In this document: one piece after another, positions 12,196-23,909 of the stretch | Layout of the letters: each line of letters starts with the position of its first letter | Numbering within the stretch: position 1 is the first letter of the stretch | From: Apostichopus japonicus | Lineage: Eukaryota > Echinodermata > Holothuroidea > Aspidochirotida > Stichopodidae | Assembly: GCF_037975245.1 (NCBI RefSeq) | Contig: NC_092562.1 | Coordinates: 27,044,054 to 27,108,053, forward strand | Direction of reading: 5' to 3' | Length of the DNA stretch: 64,000 nt | The notes under the pieces: model-generated | Seen by the model: the letters and a program-made list of their open reading frames with translations, nothing else | The model's database searches: none | Told to the model about the DNA's origin: nothing | Made by a program: the position numbers and the translations under genes

Positions 12196-13017
12196 CTGCA
12201 AAAAAATGAAATGTAGCAATATGAGTTATCATTCATCAATAACGTACGTTAAAGGATAACAAATGCAGAACTATTAACAACTTAATTTTTGTTTCAACAG
12301 CAAACGGAATATTTTGCTGTGAGAGATACTTTAGATAATGACAACGATACCATCTAAAGTACTTGACAACAGTGGTAGTGCCCTAAATTCATCAACTTAT
12401 AGCTCACATTGGTCGACCACTGGAGTCTTGGGTCACCTGTGATCCTTGCATGCTATTGTGACTGAGTTAATGATAAAAATCACCTAACTACTATATCTGC
12501 AGATCAAAGGTTGACCTTAGAAGTCCTTAGCTATACAGATAGACATAACTGACAGAATAAGGGCTTAAGCAAGTATTTCTTGCGGCCAAAATTTGTTAAT
12601 ATTACTGCTATAACATGAAAACCCTTAAGTGACACGTATTCGGCAATGTAAAGTCAAAGCAGCTAGTAAAAGATTGCTCTACAAATCACATATCAGTGTA
12701 CAAAGCATGTGGTTTGATTACTATGTAGCACAACCCAAAGAGGTTCAGTCTTCTATAGGCACATATAATGAACATTTTACTGACTGGTGTTACTATGGTG
12801 TTACATATAATGCGATAAACCTTAGTTCTACTTTCATGAGTATTTAAGCTGTCCATCGTAACATATTTCTAAAGTTTAATATTTCTATTGGGATGTTTGT
12901 TGTACTAAAGCTACATCTGAAGCCTGCACCAGTGCCTTAATTGCTAGTGTCTTGTGGATGGAATCTTGCATATCTGTTAGCTCTGGCAGCTCATTCTTCC
13001 CATTGTTTTACACTTAC

Positions 13018-13108
13018 TTGGTAACAATGATAGGAATCTGGACTTGTCTGCCTCTTCTGGAAGAACTTCATTAGCTTTCTTCAACCTTTTGTCAAATTTC
13101 GCTAAAAG
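13018..13108 (-). CDS. RPTP D2 exon (D2 start)
   Basis: A 91-nt exon, phase 0-1. It reads LLAKFDKRLKKANEVLPEE then ADKSRFLSLLP, the E(F)...NR...ILP helix-turn at the start of a PTP domain. Acceptor ATCCCAG, donor GTAAGT. Confidence 0.8.
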
Positions 13109-13454
13109 CTGGGATGAAAAAAATGTTAATGCTATAATTTTTCTGGAAACTGGAAACTGGAAAATGAAAATACAGCAAATTATGGTGAACCAGGTTATCA
13201 ATCTTCCCCTTGCTACAACCAATTAAATTTCCAGACCTCTGACATCTCTTAATGTCTGTTATTATATTGTAAAAATTTTATATGTTAGAGAAAAAATATG
13301 CACTGCATGCTGGTTAAAATAAAACATCATGGATAAAATGAAGAATTAAGAACAATGCAGTTAATGATGAATAAAATGAGAATACAGTGTCTGATCTTTG
13401 TTCAAAGTATTATATTTGACTGTTCATGTGCTGAGTGGTGATTTTTGTACTCAC

Positions 13455-13583
13455 AGAATATTCCCTGACAAGTTTCTCCCGGTTGTCATGGATACTAAAT
13501 GATGCAATATTTTTTGCTGATATCACAGTATCTCCACTCAGATAAAATTCCAAGAGACATTCATGTAGAAATCTGAATTGAGC
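13455..13583 (-). CDS. RPTP exon joining D1 end to D2
   Basis: A 129-nt exon, phase 0-0. It begins [13 protein letters not shown], the Q-loop glutamine and closing helix of D1 (family pattern Q-Y-x-F-I-H-x-x-L-L-E), then runs into the D1-D2 linker. The intron upstream of it holds the nested Penelope and Academ-like insertions. Confidence 0.85.
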
Positions 13584-13627
13584 CTGTCAACAAAGCAATA
13601 TGCCAACACTATATGATACTAAAATAT

Positions 13628-13845
<218 letters not shown>

Positions 13846-13957
13846 TGTCTGATGGCGTGTGTTGGAAAGTTAAGAATATCCACAAGAAAAAAATGGAAAA
13901 AAATGATACTTTCATTTCCAACTTTATTACTTAGAACGTTAAATAGGTAACAAAATA

Positions 13958-13986
13958 TTTCGAGCGTTTACACGGCTCTTCTTCAG
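13958..13986 (-). ncRNA. Hammerhead-like motif in a Penelope 3' end, degenerate
   Basis: The minus strand reads CTGAAGAAGAGC, nine bases, then GCTCGAAA. GAGC and GCTC form a stem II and GAAA follows it, as in hammerhead ribozymes, but the core CTGATGA is CTGAAGA and no clear stem I/III pair was seen. The Penelope copy at 23908-24761 has the same motif. Established knowledge: Penelope-like elements often carry hammerhead motifs. Confidence 0.45.
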
Positions 13987-14148
13987 TTGTGCTAATGAAA
14001 TGGAAGAAACTAGACCTTATTGGTATTTAGCTTAGCATGTATGCTCATAAAAGAGAGATCCCTGTTGAGCCCATTGTTGTGTGTATTGAGGCGTAAGATG
14101 GTTTTTAGTTCCCGGTTGCTTCTTTCATGAGCGGTTTTGAAGAAGCAG

Positions 14149-14151
14149 TAT
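14149..14151 (+). other. Target site duplication, left copy (TAT)
   Basis: TAT immediately left of the terminal repeat that begins TAGTCCGGCAGCC. The matching TAT is at 21075-21077. Removing the element and one copy restores the Penelope endonuclease frame. Confidence 0.8.
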
Positions 14152-14630
14152 TAGTCCGGCAGCCAAGGGGGGTAACCCTAAAATCTCTGATATAGTTTTT
14201 TTCTCTGCTGATTATTACTCTTTGGGGTGTATAAAATGAGATCTGGGGTGGTGTGGACCGGTCACCTTTGAGCATTTTTAAATATTCAAAATGGCGTCCA
14301 AGATGGCCGCCGTAAAGGTCTAGAATAAAAAAATTCATATTATTCCAATCTGTTTGCCATAAAGCAAATATATTTTGGCCAAAATTTATGTTCTTGGGTT
14401 AAATGAAATTAATAAAAAGGGTCTGAGAAGTACTTGGAGTACCGTTGCTATGGTAACTATCTACATGCCTTCCAATAAGCCGGTAAAAGGCGGTAAAATT
14501 GACACAAAAACATCCATTGAAGTATGAGTAACATTCTTTGTATTTCCTAGGTTTATAAAATTGACGACATTAAACTCAATAAAAACTATGAATGAAGATT
14601 TTATGTTGTCATAGTAACCACTTTTTAATA
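14152..14630 (+). repeat. Terminal inverted repeat, left
   Basis: Pairs with 20590-21074 in opposite orientation. Shared blocks include TAGTCCGGCAGCCAA, AAAATCTCTGATATAG, TTTGGGGTGTAT, AAAATGGCGTCCAAGATGGC, TACCGTTGCTATGG and a distal GTAACCACT. The distal block lies about 470 bp from each end, so the repeat extends that far with falling identity. Confidence 0.85.
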
Positions 14631-14945
14631 GCTTCCACAACGACCGCTTTGATGGCCGAACTAAACGAACTACCATAACATATCACACGATTAACAACAA
14701 CGAAAGACACACAAATGTTCATGTGTGGAAAACAGTCTAATATATAAAGCTGCCAGAGGAGTCAAGATGTATCCACATTTTCACAGCACTGTTCAGGGTA
14801 GATTGTAAGTATTAACTTACAGGCATTTCAGTTTAGAGTAGTGTCATTATATTACAGTTCTGACACTTTATGTGTCTTTTGGTATTTGCTGATGGGTACT
14901 CTTTGTGTATTCTTTAAAGCCCATGGGTCTACAGTTGAAAGACAT

Positions 14946-17900
14946 CTAATCAATTTCATCATCGTCGTCTGCCTGTTGAGCCTGCTTTGTTCTTTCATTG
15001 AAACATACCTGCCCACCCTGGCATGCACAGAATACTGAACATGCAAGGTTTGCACTGTTGCAACCACATCTTTGTGTTTTGCAGGGCATCTCACTACTGC
15101 ATGAACATCTAATGAGTTTCAATAGATCATCTGGTGCTAGGGGGGTATCACTGGGAAGAGTTTTTGGGAAAGGTGTTTTGGAACCAGCTTCATGTGACCA
15201 TCCGAATGCAGTTTGATCCATTCTTGGTGGATCTGGTTGAAGTGCATTTCTCCAGACTGCCACTTGAAGATGAGCCCGGGCAACATTCTCCTTAAATGCC
15301 TCATTTGTTGGAGGCAAGGTTGCCAGCTTTGGTGCACTAGCAACACTCCGGCCCACTTTGCTTGCCCACATTTTCTGGCGTGCCTATGTCATTGACGTAC
15401 ATTTAGTCTGGCCATAACAGGCCAGAATGAAAGATGTTGCCTGTGTGATGACCTCCGAAAGAACGCAACTTGTGTCACCTATGTAGCTTAGGGGTTCAGT
15501 GCCAGCTCTCAGGACTCTGAGTGCTGCAGCCTTCCCGATTCCGAAGTATGTTGCCACCGTATCGCAACCAGTGAGTCCATGTGCTGCTAACAGGTCTGGG
15601 ATGAGTTCATGATGCTGGTCAACGGTAGCATTGATATCAATCACTGCACGACCTTGAATTGGCGATACCATCAACACAATGGTTGAAGCTGGTATATCAC
15701 CTTGGCAACAGAAGTGAAGCAAAAGAACAAAGATGTCGGTGTCGTCTGCCACCACAAGCACTTTCTTAGCCTTCGCCTCTACCACTTGTTCAACAATTAT
15801 GGTATCAGCCTCCTCCTGCGTTGTTTTCATGTCCTGACGCTTGATAAGAACCCCACTATTTATCTCCACTGGCACAGGGTCACTTCCAGTTAAAACAAGC
15901 TTGTGCTGTGTGAAGTCATCTTTGTGGGATGCCATGTCCTCGCATATTAGGTTGATGAGTTGCATCTTGTTTCTGGTGACAGTCAGCATAACCTTCTGTG
16001 GTGGCAGACGCGTGGTGCATCGCAGAGTATACTCCCTGCTTGCTCCTTTGTCCCGTCCTTGCCTTGTGCTGTCCTTTGTGCTGTCTGTTTTGTATCTGAA
16101 AGTACAGAATTGCAGATATGTTTGAAAAGAATTATTATGTCAGTTTGTGTGATTAGGGATGTTTGTATCTGTTCTTAATGAACATCACTGTGTCGATGAT
16201 CTATATGGTTTTGAAGTGACTCACCTGTCAAACACAAGATATACGTCAGTCTTCTTCATGCGTCCCTGTATGTAGCTGCGGAATCGGTCGAGATAGTCTT
16301 GCACTGTGCCTGATGTCGGCCATGGTACAACCCATGGTATAGCACAACCATCCAGGAATGATGCCTCTACTCCCGTCTCAGCATTTCTACTTGACACCTC
16401 CACTTTCATGGCATTCTTGAGGCTGGCCTTAGTTTTGGCTTCACGCATCTGGCCGTCTGCATCAAACATTGAAGTAGGATACGGTGAAAGTTCATGAGCC
16501 ATGATGCTGTTGGCATCTAGGCTACGGGGGCCAGACTGAAGTCCCATGGCTCTAGCATAGATAGTCTCCGTGTCAAAAACTTTGAGCTCACCTACTTTGA
16601 GGTGTTTCCGGGTGGCTGCCATCGTATTCACTGTCTTGGTTATGGTATCATGAAAGCCACCAGGCCAGCTTTTCTTGAATGTCTTCATTTGGTTTTCACC
16701 CAGAGTAACAGCATTGTTAACATTGACTGATGGATGGACTACAACCTTTCCAGTCACCACATTGACTAGTCCATCTTGGTGCTGCTCTGGATCAAGTGGA
16801 TCAATGCTGAGTTCTAATTTATCATGCAGTAAATTCCTGTCCTGGGCATCGGCTTTTATTCTGGCTGGCATCTCTTCCTTGTGATGGGTCTGTGCAGGGG
16901 GACCGTCCCTGTCCCTCATTTGGTCTAAGTCATTTATAACTATATTGCATGTATGCAGACTGTATGCCCAGGTTTTCAGGGTTTCGGGTTTCAAGGTGAT
17001 GCCCACTATACCTCTGCGCCCATGTCCATATCGCATGAAGGTAGTTTCAATGGCCATATCAGACCATATGCCATTGAACAAACCTGAGACGTGGTGCATT
17101 GTGTGCTCCCCGTCCTTGAAGTGTTTGCAGACGTCACTGGGAAGTCGTTCCATGGTACGTAGGTAGTACAGGGCATATCGGGCATAATGGGTATGTCCTG
17201 CTGCAAAGAAGAGAGGTATCATTTCGTTGACAGTATCAAGATGGAGTGCCCAGTCTGCCTCTCGCTCAGCACGAATGTATTTGAGGATGGTGAAGACAGG
17301 TTTAATCAGGCAATCTACCCAAAGCTGTGATGTTTTGCTTCTCGCAGAAAGAGCATTCAATTCCTTTAGCAGGTCATCCATCTTTTGAAAGTTATGCTTC
17401 CCAAAGAGAGGTCGCAAAAGTTCCTCTACCAGCATCCTCAAGGCTCTTATATTTTGTGGGAACTTCTTGCCAATGAGCATTTTCAGTACACCTCCGAAAG
17501 CAGCACTTAGTATTTCTGCTATCCCGGTGTCAGCCATCAGCGTACCAATGCAGCCACAGTAACTCATCAATAAGTGCATACCACCTAGTCTCAGATAAAA
17601 GTTACGAAACCTTGCTTGATTCTCCCAGAGAACATTCAATGCGATGCGGTATAGTTGTTGGTCAAGCGTGAGGATTGTGTATCTCTGTCCAGCAGTCTCT
17701 GATATCTGCTTTGCCTTGACCATTGCTGTCATCATTGTTGCTGCATCAGCAGGAGGCTTATCAATGAGCGGTAGGTAAACAATTTTTGTCTTGGGTACCA
17801 ACGAATGACCTTGCTCTCGACACATCTTTGTGTTGTAGCCATTGAATTCCGGACACTTGTCAATGGTGATAACATCCTGAATAAAGGCAAAGTCATTTTC

Positions 17901-19472
17901 AGCAGCTCTTTTCCGTGACACATCCTGATGATGTAGAATATCTGATGAGAGTGAGGATGTTTGGAGCTCTGACATTGGTGGGGTTTTTTGACATATGAAA
18001 TTTTCACATTCACTTTCCTGTCCATCTGCAATTGGCTTAGCCATTTCACACTTCTTTAGGCGTGGAATGGTTTCACTTGTTGGGGTGTCATCTTCATGGG
18101 TCGTTTGCATGATGATCATTGCCAACGAGTGCGTGGAGAGCTTTCCATTTGGAGAACTTATATCAGTGTCAAAGTTGTCAGCCACAACTTGGATAAGACC
18201 CTCCTCAGAATCAGATATTCCCTGTCTGACAGTATCAGCAGATGCAGCAACAGCAGCTGAGGTCTTAAAACGCAGTAACTCATCATAGCTGCATGTGATG
18301 CGATAGTCGTACATATGACCAACAACTTTCTTTGAGTCCCCCAGAAGTACTCCAAGTGCCACTTGTGGAGGAGTTGGATTGTTTGTTATCACGTCTGTGA
18401 TAATGTTGGCAATCAACAGCGCTGGTAAGGTTGTATCCAACTTTGAGGACAGAGCAGCCAGTAACCTCATCACTGTACTAGACGCGTACTCAGCAGCAAC
18501 ATCCTTATTGATGTGCACTTGGTACTTTGACTTGTCATAGGATAAAGACTTGCACTCCTTCACTACATGCTTGGCCAAAACGCTAACGTTACTCTCAATG
18601 TCATCATTCTCTTCATCGTCCTTAACCATCTTCAGCATCAGGGCAGCATTCTTGTGGAATGCAATTAAGCTGGCATAACCAGGAGTTGAAAGGACAACAA
18701 GTTCATTACCAAAGTACTTTCGCAACTCCTTTATGAGACGGACGCGTGTGAGTGCACACCCGTGACTATCCTGGTATTCCTTGAAGAGTTCAACTGAGTT
18801 CCAAATTCGACTTCTGTCGGCCTGTAGGGTTTCTATCACAAACTGCAGGGCTTTGTCTGTCTCTGGCTGTTCGGTTGTGCCTTTTTCATCCTCTAAACGG
18901 CACCGGTTGCTCACAAATAAGCTCATGAGGTCCTTATGGAAGCGAGCATCAACTGCATGCAAGTCACTGACAGCACCTTCAATGCGACTTTGGACTTCAT
19001 TTGCCCAGTGGTCGTTACGAGAGTGACATTTTTCAAGTAGATATTCTTTGTAGGGCTTATCACAGTGTACACTATGAGTTGAACGACACAGGTAGGCTGG
19101 TCTCCATCTTTGAGGATTCTTTGGATTCTTGTTTATTTCACAGGCTTGGCCACAGTACAGGCAATGGAGCATGAAGTCAAACACTGACAATAAGCGTTGT
19201 AGTCTTTTGGCTGGCGGGGCACTCACATTGTTCTTATACTTGGCAAGGTTGGTTTTTGATGTATACCGAGACACACAGTTTCTGTGGTAATAAATCTTCA
19301 AGTACTCGTTTTCAGCAAGCTGTGTTTCAAGATCTACATGCAAAGTGTCCCCATAAACTTTGCTCGCATTGACAATCGTTTCTATTCGTGCCAGACCAAA
19401 AGTCTCTGAGAGCGTTGCATTCTCGTTACACTCAGTGCCATACTTGAACATAAAGCCGCAGCCCTGCTCCAT
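14946..19472 (-). pseudogene. Academ-like transposase with XPG nuclease and CXC finger; one in-frame TAG
   Basis: Exon 1 is 19472-16225 and exon 2 is 16095-14946; the 129-bp GT-AG intron preserves the frame (VFDR joins YKTDS), for 1465 codons. The start is ACCATGG with an in-frame TAA just upstream. Residues 104-136 hold a CLYCGQAC...C...HC finger-like cluster. Residues 430-830 look like the transposase core, with DNFD (about 432), HYARYALYYL (about 762) and AIETTFMRYGH (about 807); which acids are catalytic is uncertain. The nuclease part has DVYLVFD (about 1075), EEADTI, ADDTDIFVLL and a helix-hairpin-helix-like LTGCDTVATYFGIGKAAAL. The C-terminus has CSC..C..CGC..C..CAC. A single TAG at 15384-15386 separates nuclease and finger in an otherwise open frame, so this copy is probably inactive unless the stop is read through or is an error. 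Confidence 0.8.
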
Positions 19473-19674
19473 GGTTTAGCTCTACATTAAAACAAAGAAC
19501 AGCAGTATTAATGTTACACTTGCAATTCTGTTGAAATTACAGTTTCGTGAGGCCAATTAGTGTGCCAGGGTGATTACGCTTGAAAAGAGATCAACAGTTT
19601 TCGTAAAATTCCTTGTCAGCCTTTCCTTCTATGAAATAAACGAATGAATAAATAATAACTTCTTCCACATGGAA

Positions 19675-20107
19675 GCCTAACACCACACTAAGTCAATGAG
19701 ACATCTAGCTAAGCCTAACCATATGTTTATTCGCTGAAATTGTGACGCAGTTATAAGATATCCATGGAATACTTTCTTTATTGCTGTTATCTTCGACCAC
19801 GTGGTTGCCTAACACCACACTAAGTCAATGGGTAATCTAGCCTAACCATCTGTTTATTAGCTGAAATTGTGACGCAGTTATAAGATATCCATGGAAAGCT
19901 TTCGTTATTGCTGTTATCTTCGACCACACGGTTGCCTAACACCACACTAAGTCAATGGGTAATCTAGCCTAGCCATCTGTTTATTAGCTGAAATTGTGAC
20001 GCAGTTATAAGATATCCATGGAATGCTTCGTTATTGCTGTTATCTTCGACCACATGGTAGCTTAACACCACACTAAGTCAACGGGAAATCTGCCTAACCA
20101 TCGGTTT
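19675..20107. repeat. 127-132 bp tandem repeat upstream of the transposase gene
   Basis: Three full units and a partial fourth. GCCTAACACCACACTAAGTC begins at 19675, 19807 and 19934, and a GCTTAAC variant begins at 20060 (spacings 132, 127, 126). Units also share TGTGACGCAGTTATAAGATA. The array lies 200 bp 5' of the start codon, inside the transposon, so it is part of the element; a promoter or transposase-binding role is a guess. Confidence 0.85.
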
Positions 20108-20589
20108 GCAATTTTTTTGAAAAATCACACTCCCTAAACACCATCAAATACTGAGATGTCCGCTGCCTTGAAACAGATTATAATCAAACACTTAAAAATC
20201 TTTGTAATTTGATGAATGTAAGTTAAAATGGTAACATTATTTTTAGAACTTCCTACATGGAGTAGAGATAGAATTCCGCTGCAATCAATGTCTGCAGGAC
20301 AGAAAACTTGACAATGCACAGAGAGCTGAATAGGTCACTACTGTTACAATGAAACTGTATGAGTGGAGAATGTATTACATTTTGGGTTATATCATTTTTT
20401 CTGGAGGTAAGTGATGAAGCTAGGATGGTACAAAATAAAGGGGGATGATCTATACACAGCTAAAGGAGGGGTATTTTTCAACAACTCTGAATTAAGAGTT
20501 AGAAACTGTTTTACTGCGATCAAATATAAACGGCTTGTGTAATCTTATCTTAAACATTTTAACATCAGCATTGTCTTTTTAAATGGTTA

Positions 20590-21074
20590 GTGGTTACCAT
20601 GGTAACAAGAAATTGTTACTCGTCAAACCTTATTCCATACCTTAGGATCATTAGCATATTCCTAAGAAACAATAAATGTTTTTCCAACATTTTCTGGGAA
20701 TAAAGGCTGTTTTGCCATTGTTTCTGGCTTTTACTGACTAAATGGTAGCCATATTGATAGTTGCCATAGCAACGGTACATCTATTTGCTCTAAAACCATT
20801 TTCATCAAAATTGTTGGACCCAAAAACATATGACTAGACCAAAAAATTATTGATCTGTGGCAAAAAACTTAGAAATAATGTTATTTTGTATTTTCGCACT
20901 TTATGGCGGCCATCTTGGACGCCATTTTGAATATTTCAAAATGCTCAAGGGTTACAGGTCCACACCACCCTAGATCTCATTATATACACCCCAAAGAGAA
21001 ATATTCAGCAGAGAAAAAAACTATATCAGAGATTTTGGGGTTAGGGTCAAATTTGGCCTTTGGCTGCCGGACTA
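20590..21074 (-). repeat. Terminal inverted repeat, right
   Basis: The partner of 14152-14630. Its outer end reads ...GGCTGCCGGACTA followed by TAT. It carries an extra 10-bp stretch near the end relative to the left copy. Confidence 0.85.
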
Positions 21075-21077
21075 TAT
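21075..21077 (+). other. Target site duplication, right copy (TAT)
   Basis: TAT directly after the terminal ...CCGGACTA. It matches 14149-14151. Confidence 0.8.
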
Positions 21078-22129
21078 AGAATGACAAATTTGAGGTCAGA
21101 TAAGTTGTGATTGGGGAGATTAAAATGTTCGGCAACAGGGAAACCTGGGTTATTATTGCGGATACTTAGTTTGTGATTATTGAAGCGGAGTCTGAACTTT
21201 GTGCTGGTTTCGCCAATATAGGTGACCTGGGGGCACTTGCAACAATACAGCAGGTAGATGACATTGGCTGAGTCGCAACCAAATCTACCAGGTCTCAGAG
21301 TAGTGCCTGAGGCCCGGTGGAGGAAAGCGGGGGAGGGGTCGAGGTGTGTGCACACCAAGCATCTAGGTTTGTTACAGGGGATGTTACCACTGTCAGGTTC
21401 ATTACTGGGTGGGGCGAGATTAGTGCGAACCAGCACTGAGCGGATGTTGCGGGGTTGTCTATATGCTATGACTGGGGGGGGGGGGGGGCTTTGAAGAGTT
21501 CAGCTATTGTGGGGTCCGAACCTAGAGTGCCCCAAGATTGTTTGATTTCATTGAAAAGGGGGCGAAGGGAGGGGTGGTAGGTGACAACGAGGGGTAGTCT
21601 ATCTGAAACAGATTTTTTACGATAGGTAAGGAGACTAGAACGTTGTAGAGACAGAACCCGTTTGAGGTGGAAGTTAAGTATACGGTATGGGTATCCCCTT
21701 TGAAGGAAAAACTCAAACAGTTCAATGGCCTTATTGAGAAAAGTTTGGTCATGTGAGCAGATACGCCGGTATCTGAGTAACTGGCTGTAGACAATGGAAT
21801 TTTTGGTGTGGCGGGGATGAAAACTATTAAAGTGGAGATAAGAGTGCCTATCAGTGGGTTTGGCATACACCGATGTCTCTATTTTGTGATCATCGATCAT
21901 GACGAGTACGTCGGGGAAGGGGATTTGCTTAGTGGACCGTTCGGTGGTAAACTTTATGGAATCGTGAAAATCATTGGCAAACGTGAAAAAGTTGTCAAGT
22001 TCTTGTTCGCCCTTATCCCATAACATAAAAATATCATCAATATATCGTACATAGAGACATGGTTTGTAAGAGGATGAAGAAAGTAATTCTTGTTCTAGGT
22101 AGTACATCAAAATATTAGCATATGAGGGG

Positions 22130-22133
<4 letters not shown>

Positions 22134-22190
<57 letters not shown>
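22134..22190. repeat. (TA)n tract at the 5' truncation point of a Penelope copy
   Basis: Pure TA repeat directly abutting the truncated reverse transcriptase (MAPSYANI block). Confidence 0.95.
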
Positions 22191-22195
<5 letters not shown>

Positions 22196-22280
22196 TACAA
22201 CAAAGGATCAAAGGTAAGGTGAGCCAAGTGTATGCATGTATGGCAAACTGGGATGTAGAGTTGGTTTATAATGTACTCAC

Positions 22281-22407
22281 TGCAGTTCGTACCATCATAA
22301 TTCTCATCTGTTCAACGTAACCAAAGGTATCGATTCTCAATCTGGTCTGGATAACATCCATCAGGCTGTACAGTCCTATGAACGTATTTGTCCTTCCAAC
22401 ACCAGCA
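22281..22407 (-). CDS. RPTP D1 P-loop exon
   Basis: A 127-nt exon. With the last two bases of exon 23001-23145 it completes HCSAGVGRTN, the PTP signature with catalytic Cys and Arg. The usual Gly after RT is Asn here. It continues TFIGLYSLMDVIQTRLRID and ends MMVRTA. Acceptor GGTATAG, donor GTGAGT, phase 2-0. Confidence 0.9.
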
Positions 22408-23000
22408 CTATACCAAACAGAAACACCATGAAAATAAAAATTAATATAATAAGAGGTAGAAGTAAGTGTGCTAAATTCTGGATTCCTGATTGCTGCCAGT
22501 GGAGTTGCCACTTTGTATACCCAACCCCAGCAAACCCTCCTACACATTTACTTTTTCCAGTCGCCACAGTTGCAAATCAAGATCAACCTTGTAATATCGT
22601 TGTAATATACATTACCTGCAGAATAACTGGTCTTTTACAGTACACTTGTCATGTTTACAACTGTTGTGTAATATGATGTACCATCAGGCCATCTGTGACG
22701 AGGCTATTAATACAACTTTATTAGTGCTTTAAGATGTGCTAATCCCAATTGCAATAACTGCCGTATTGTACTTGTGAGGGGCCCAGGCCAGGTTATTTGG
22801 GGCACTTTTAAACTATCAGAGACATGTGCTGACAGTGGGCAATATTCCCTTTCATGGCAAGTGTCAAAGTTGTACTTCTTACTAGACCAATGCATAGGTC
22901 ATTGCAACAATTGGCGATTTTGTACACTGTGCACATGTTCCATTGTACCCATTGTACACAATTGGCGATAAAAGAAAATCAGAATTAAGCAAACGAATAC

Positions 23001-23145
23001 CTGCAGTGTACCAGAAGGGGACCGTCATATGTTACTTGATACAGTTTAACCTTGTTTGCCAGTCCGATCAAAGGTGTAGCCTGATGTGGGACATCCATGT
23101 CTGGCCATGTTTCGAAGTGCCAATTCTTCACCTGTCTGGTTACAC
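23001..23145 (-). CDS. RPTP D1 WPD-loop exon
   Basis: Reads VTRQVKNWHFETWPDMDVP then HQATPLIGLANKVKLYQ and GPLLVHC before donor GTATTC. WPD, with its general-acid aspartate, and the HC of the P-loop are intact, so D1 looks enzyme-like. The acceptor is TAGGCAG. It is the most 5' phosphatase exon found. Confidence 0.9.
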
Positions 23146-23502
23146 CTGCCTACCAATACATAAGGTTTTAAATAGAATTGAAGTTCTGCTTTCCTAGAGG
23201 TAAAAGAAGCTTCCTAGTTAGTTATAATGTTACACTCTCCATCGGCCTTCAGTAAAGAAACTGAAAAAGAGAGTACCCCTGTTTCTTTTGTATTAAAACT
23301 TGGATTGCCAACATGGTATGTAATTTATTCTTAAAGTGATCACTGTTTGTTCTTCACGAAAACAAAGCAGAGTTATAGTTAAGCTCTACATGCAGAGAGC
23401 ATGTTGTTTAATGCTACATACAGTTCATAGTAGGCTTTTATAGCAGGAGGAGGTATTAATCTACTAATCACAAAAAAATGTAACTGGTTATCTTACACAC
23501 CC

Positions 23503-23506
23503 ACCC

Positions 23507-23565
<59 letters not shown>

Positions 23566-23665
23566 GAGAGAGAGAGAGAGAGGTGGAGAGAGAGGTGGAG
23601 AGAGAGAGAGAGGTGGAGAGAGGTGGAGAGAGGTGGGTGGAGAGAGAGGTGGAGAGAGAGAGTTG
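23503..23665. repeat. (TA)n followed by (GA)n-rich tract
   Basis: TA dinucleotides (23508-23531), then about 130 bp of GAGA broken by GGTGGAGA units. Open frames in it are repeat translations. Confidence 0.9.
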
Positions 23666-23841
23666 GTTGGTAAGCGTCTATCTTGGCGCAGAGTGCCTCT
23701 ATGTCCAGTGGACAGAGCGGAATATGTGTTGACACTAGTTGAGACTAGTGGAACACTAGTAGTTGTAACTCGGAGTTTCACGCGTTTTAGCGATCGTCAG
23801 ACAACTGAGTTGAGTTATATATATATATATACTGAGATGAG

Positions 23842-23842
<1 letters not shown>

Positions 23843-23907
<65 letters not shown>
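23843..23907. repeat. (TA)n tract 5' of a Penelope copy
   Basis: Pure TA repeat ending exactly where the Penelope-coding frame begins. Confidence 0.95.

Positions 23908-23909
<2 letters not shown>

Larger units (their letters stand above)
14152..21074 (-). mobile_element. Academ-like DNA transposon, 6.9 kb, nested in a Penelope element
   Basis: A 6923-bp unit with terminal inverted repeats of about 480 bp (14152-14630 and 20590-21074). The ends read TAGTCCGGCAGCCAA and the outer 170 bp or so are about nine-tenths identical, weaker further in. It is flanked by a TAT duplication. One two-exon gene (19472 to 14946) codes a transposase-like region, an XPG/FEN-type nuclease and a Cys-rich CXC finger. 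Established knowledge: the Academ superfamily combines 3-4 bp target duplications with a transposase that may carry an XPG nuclease and a Cys8 zinc finger. The superfamily call is an inference from that match. A tandem array (19675-20107) lies upstream of the start codon. Confidence 0.75.

Noticed and set aside
14150-14153. TA dinucleotide target duplication for the DNA transposon
   Set aside because: A TA model leaves the interrupted Penelope frame out of register, while TAT restores it.
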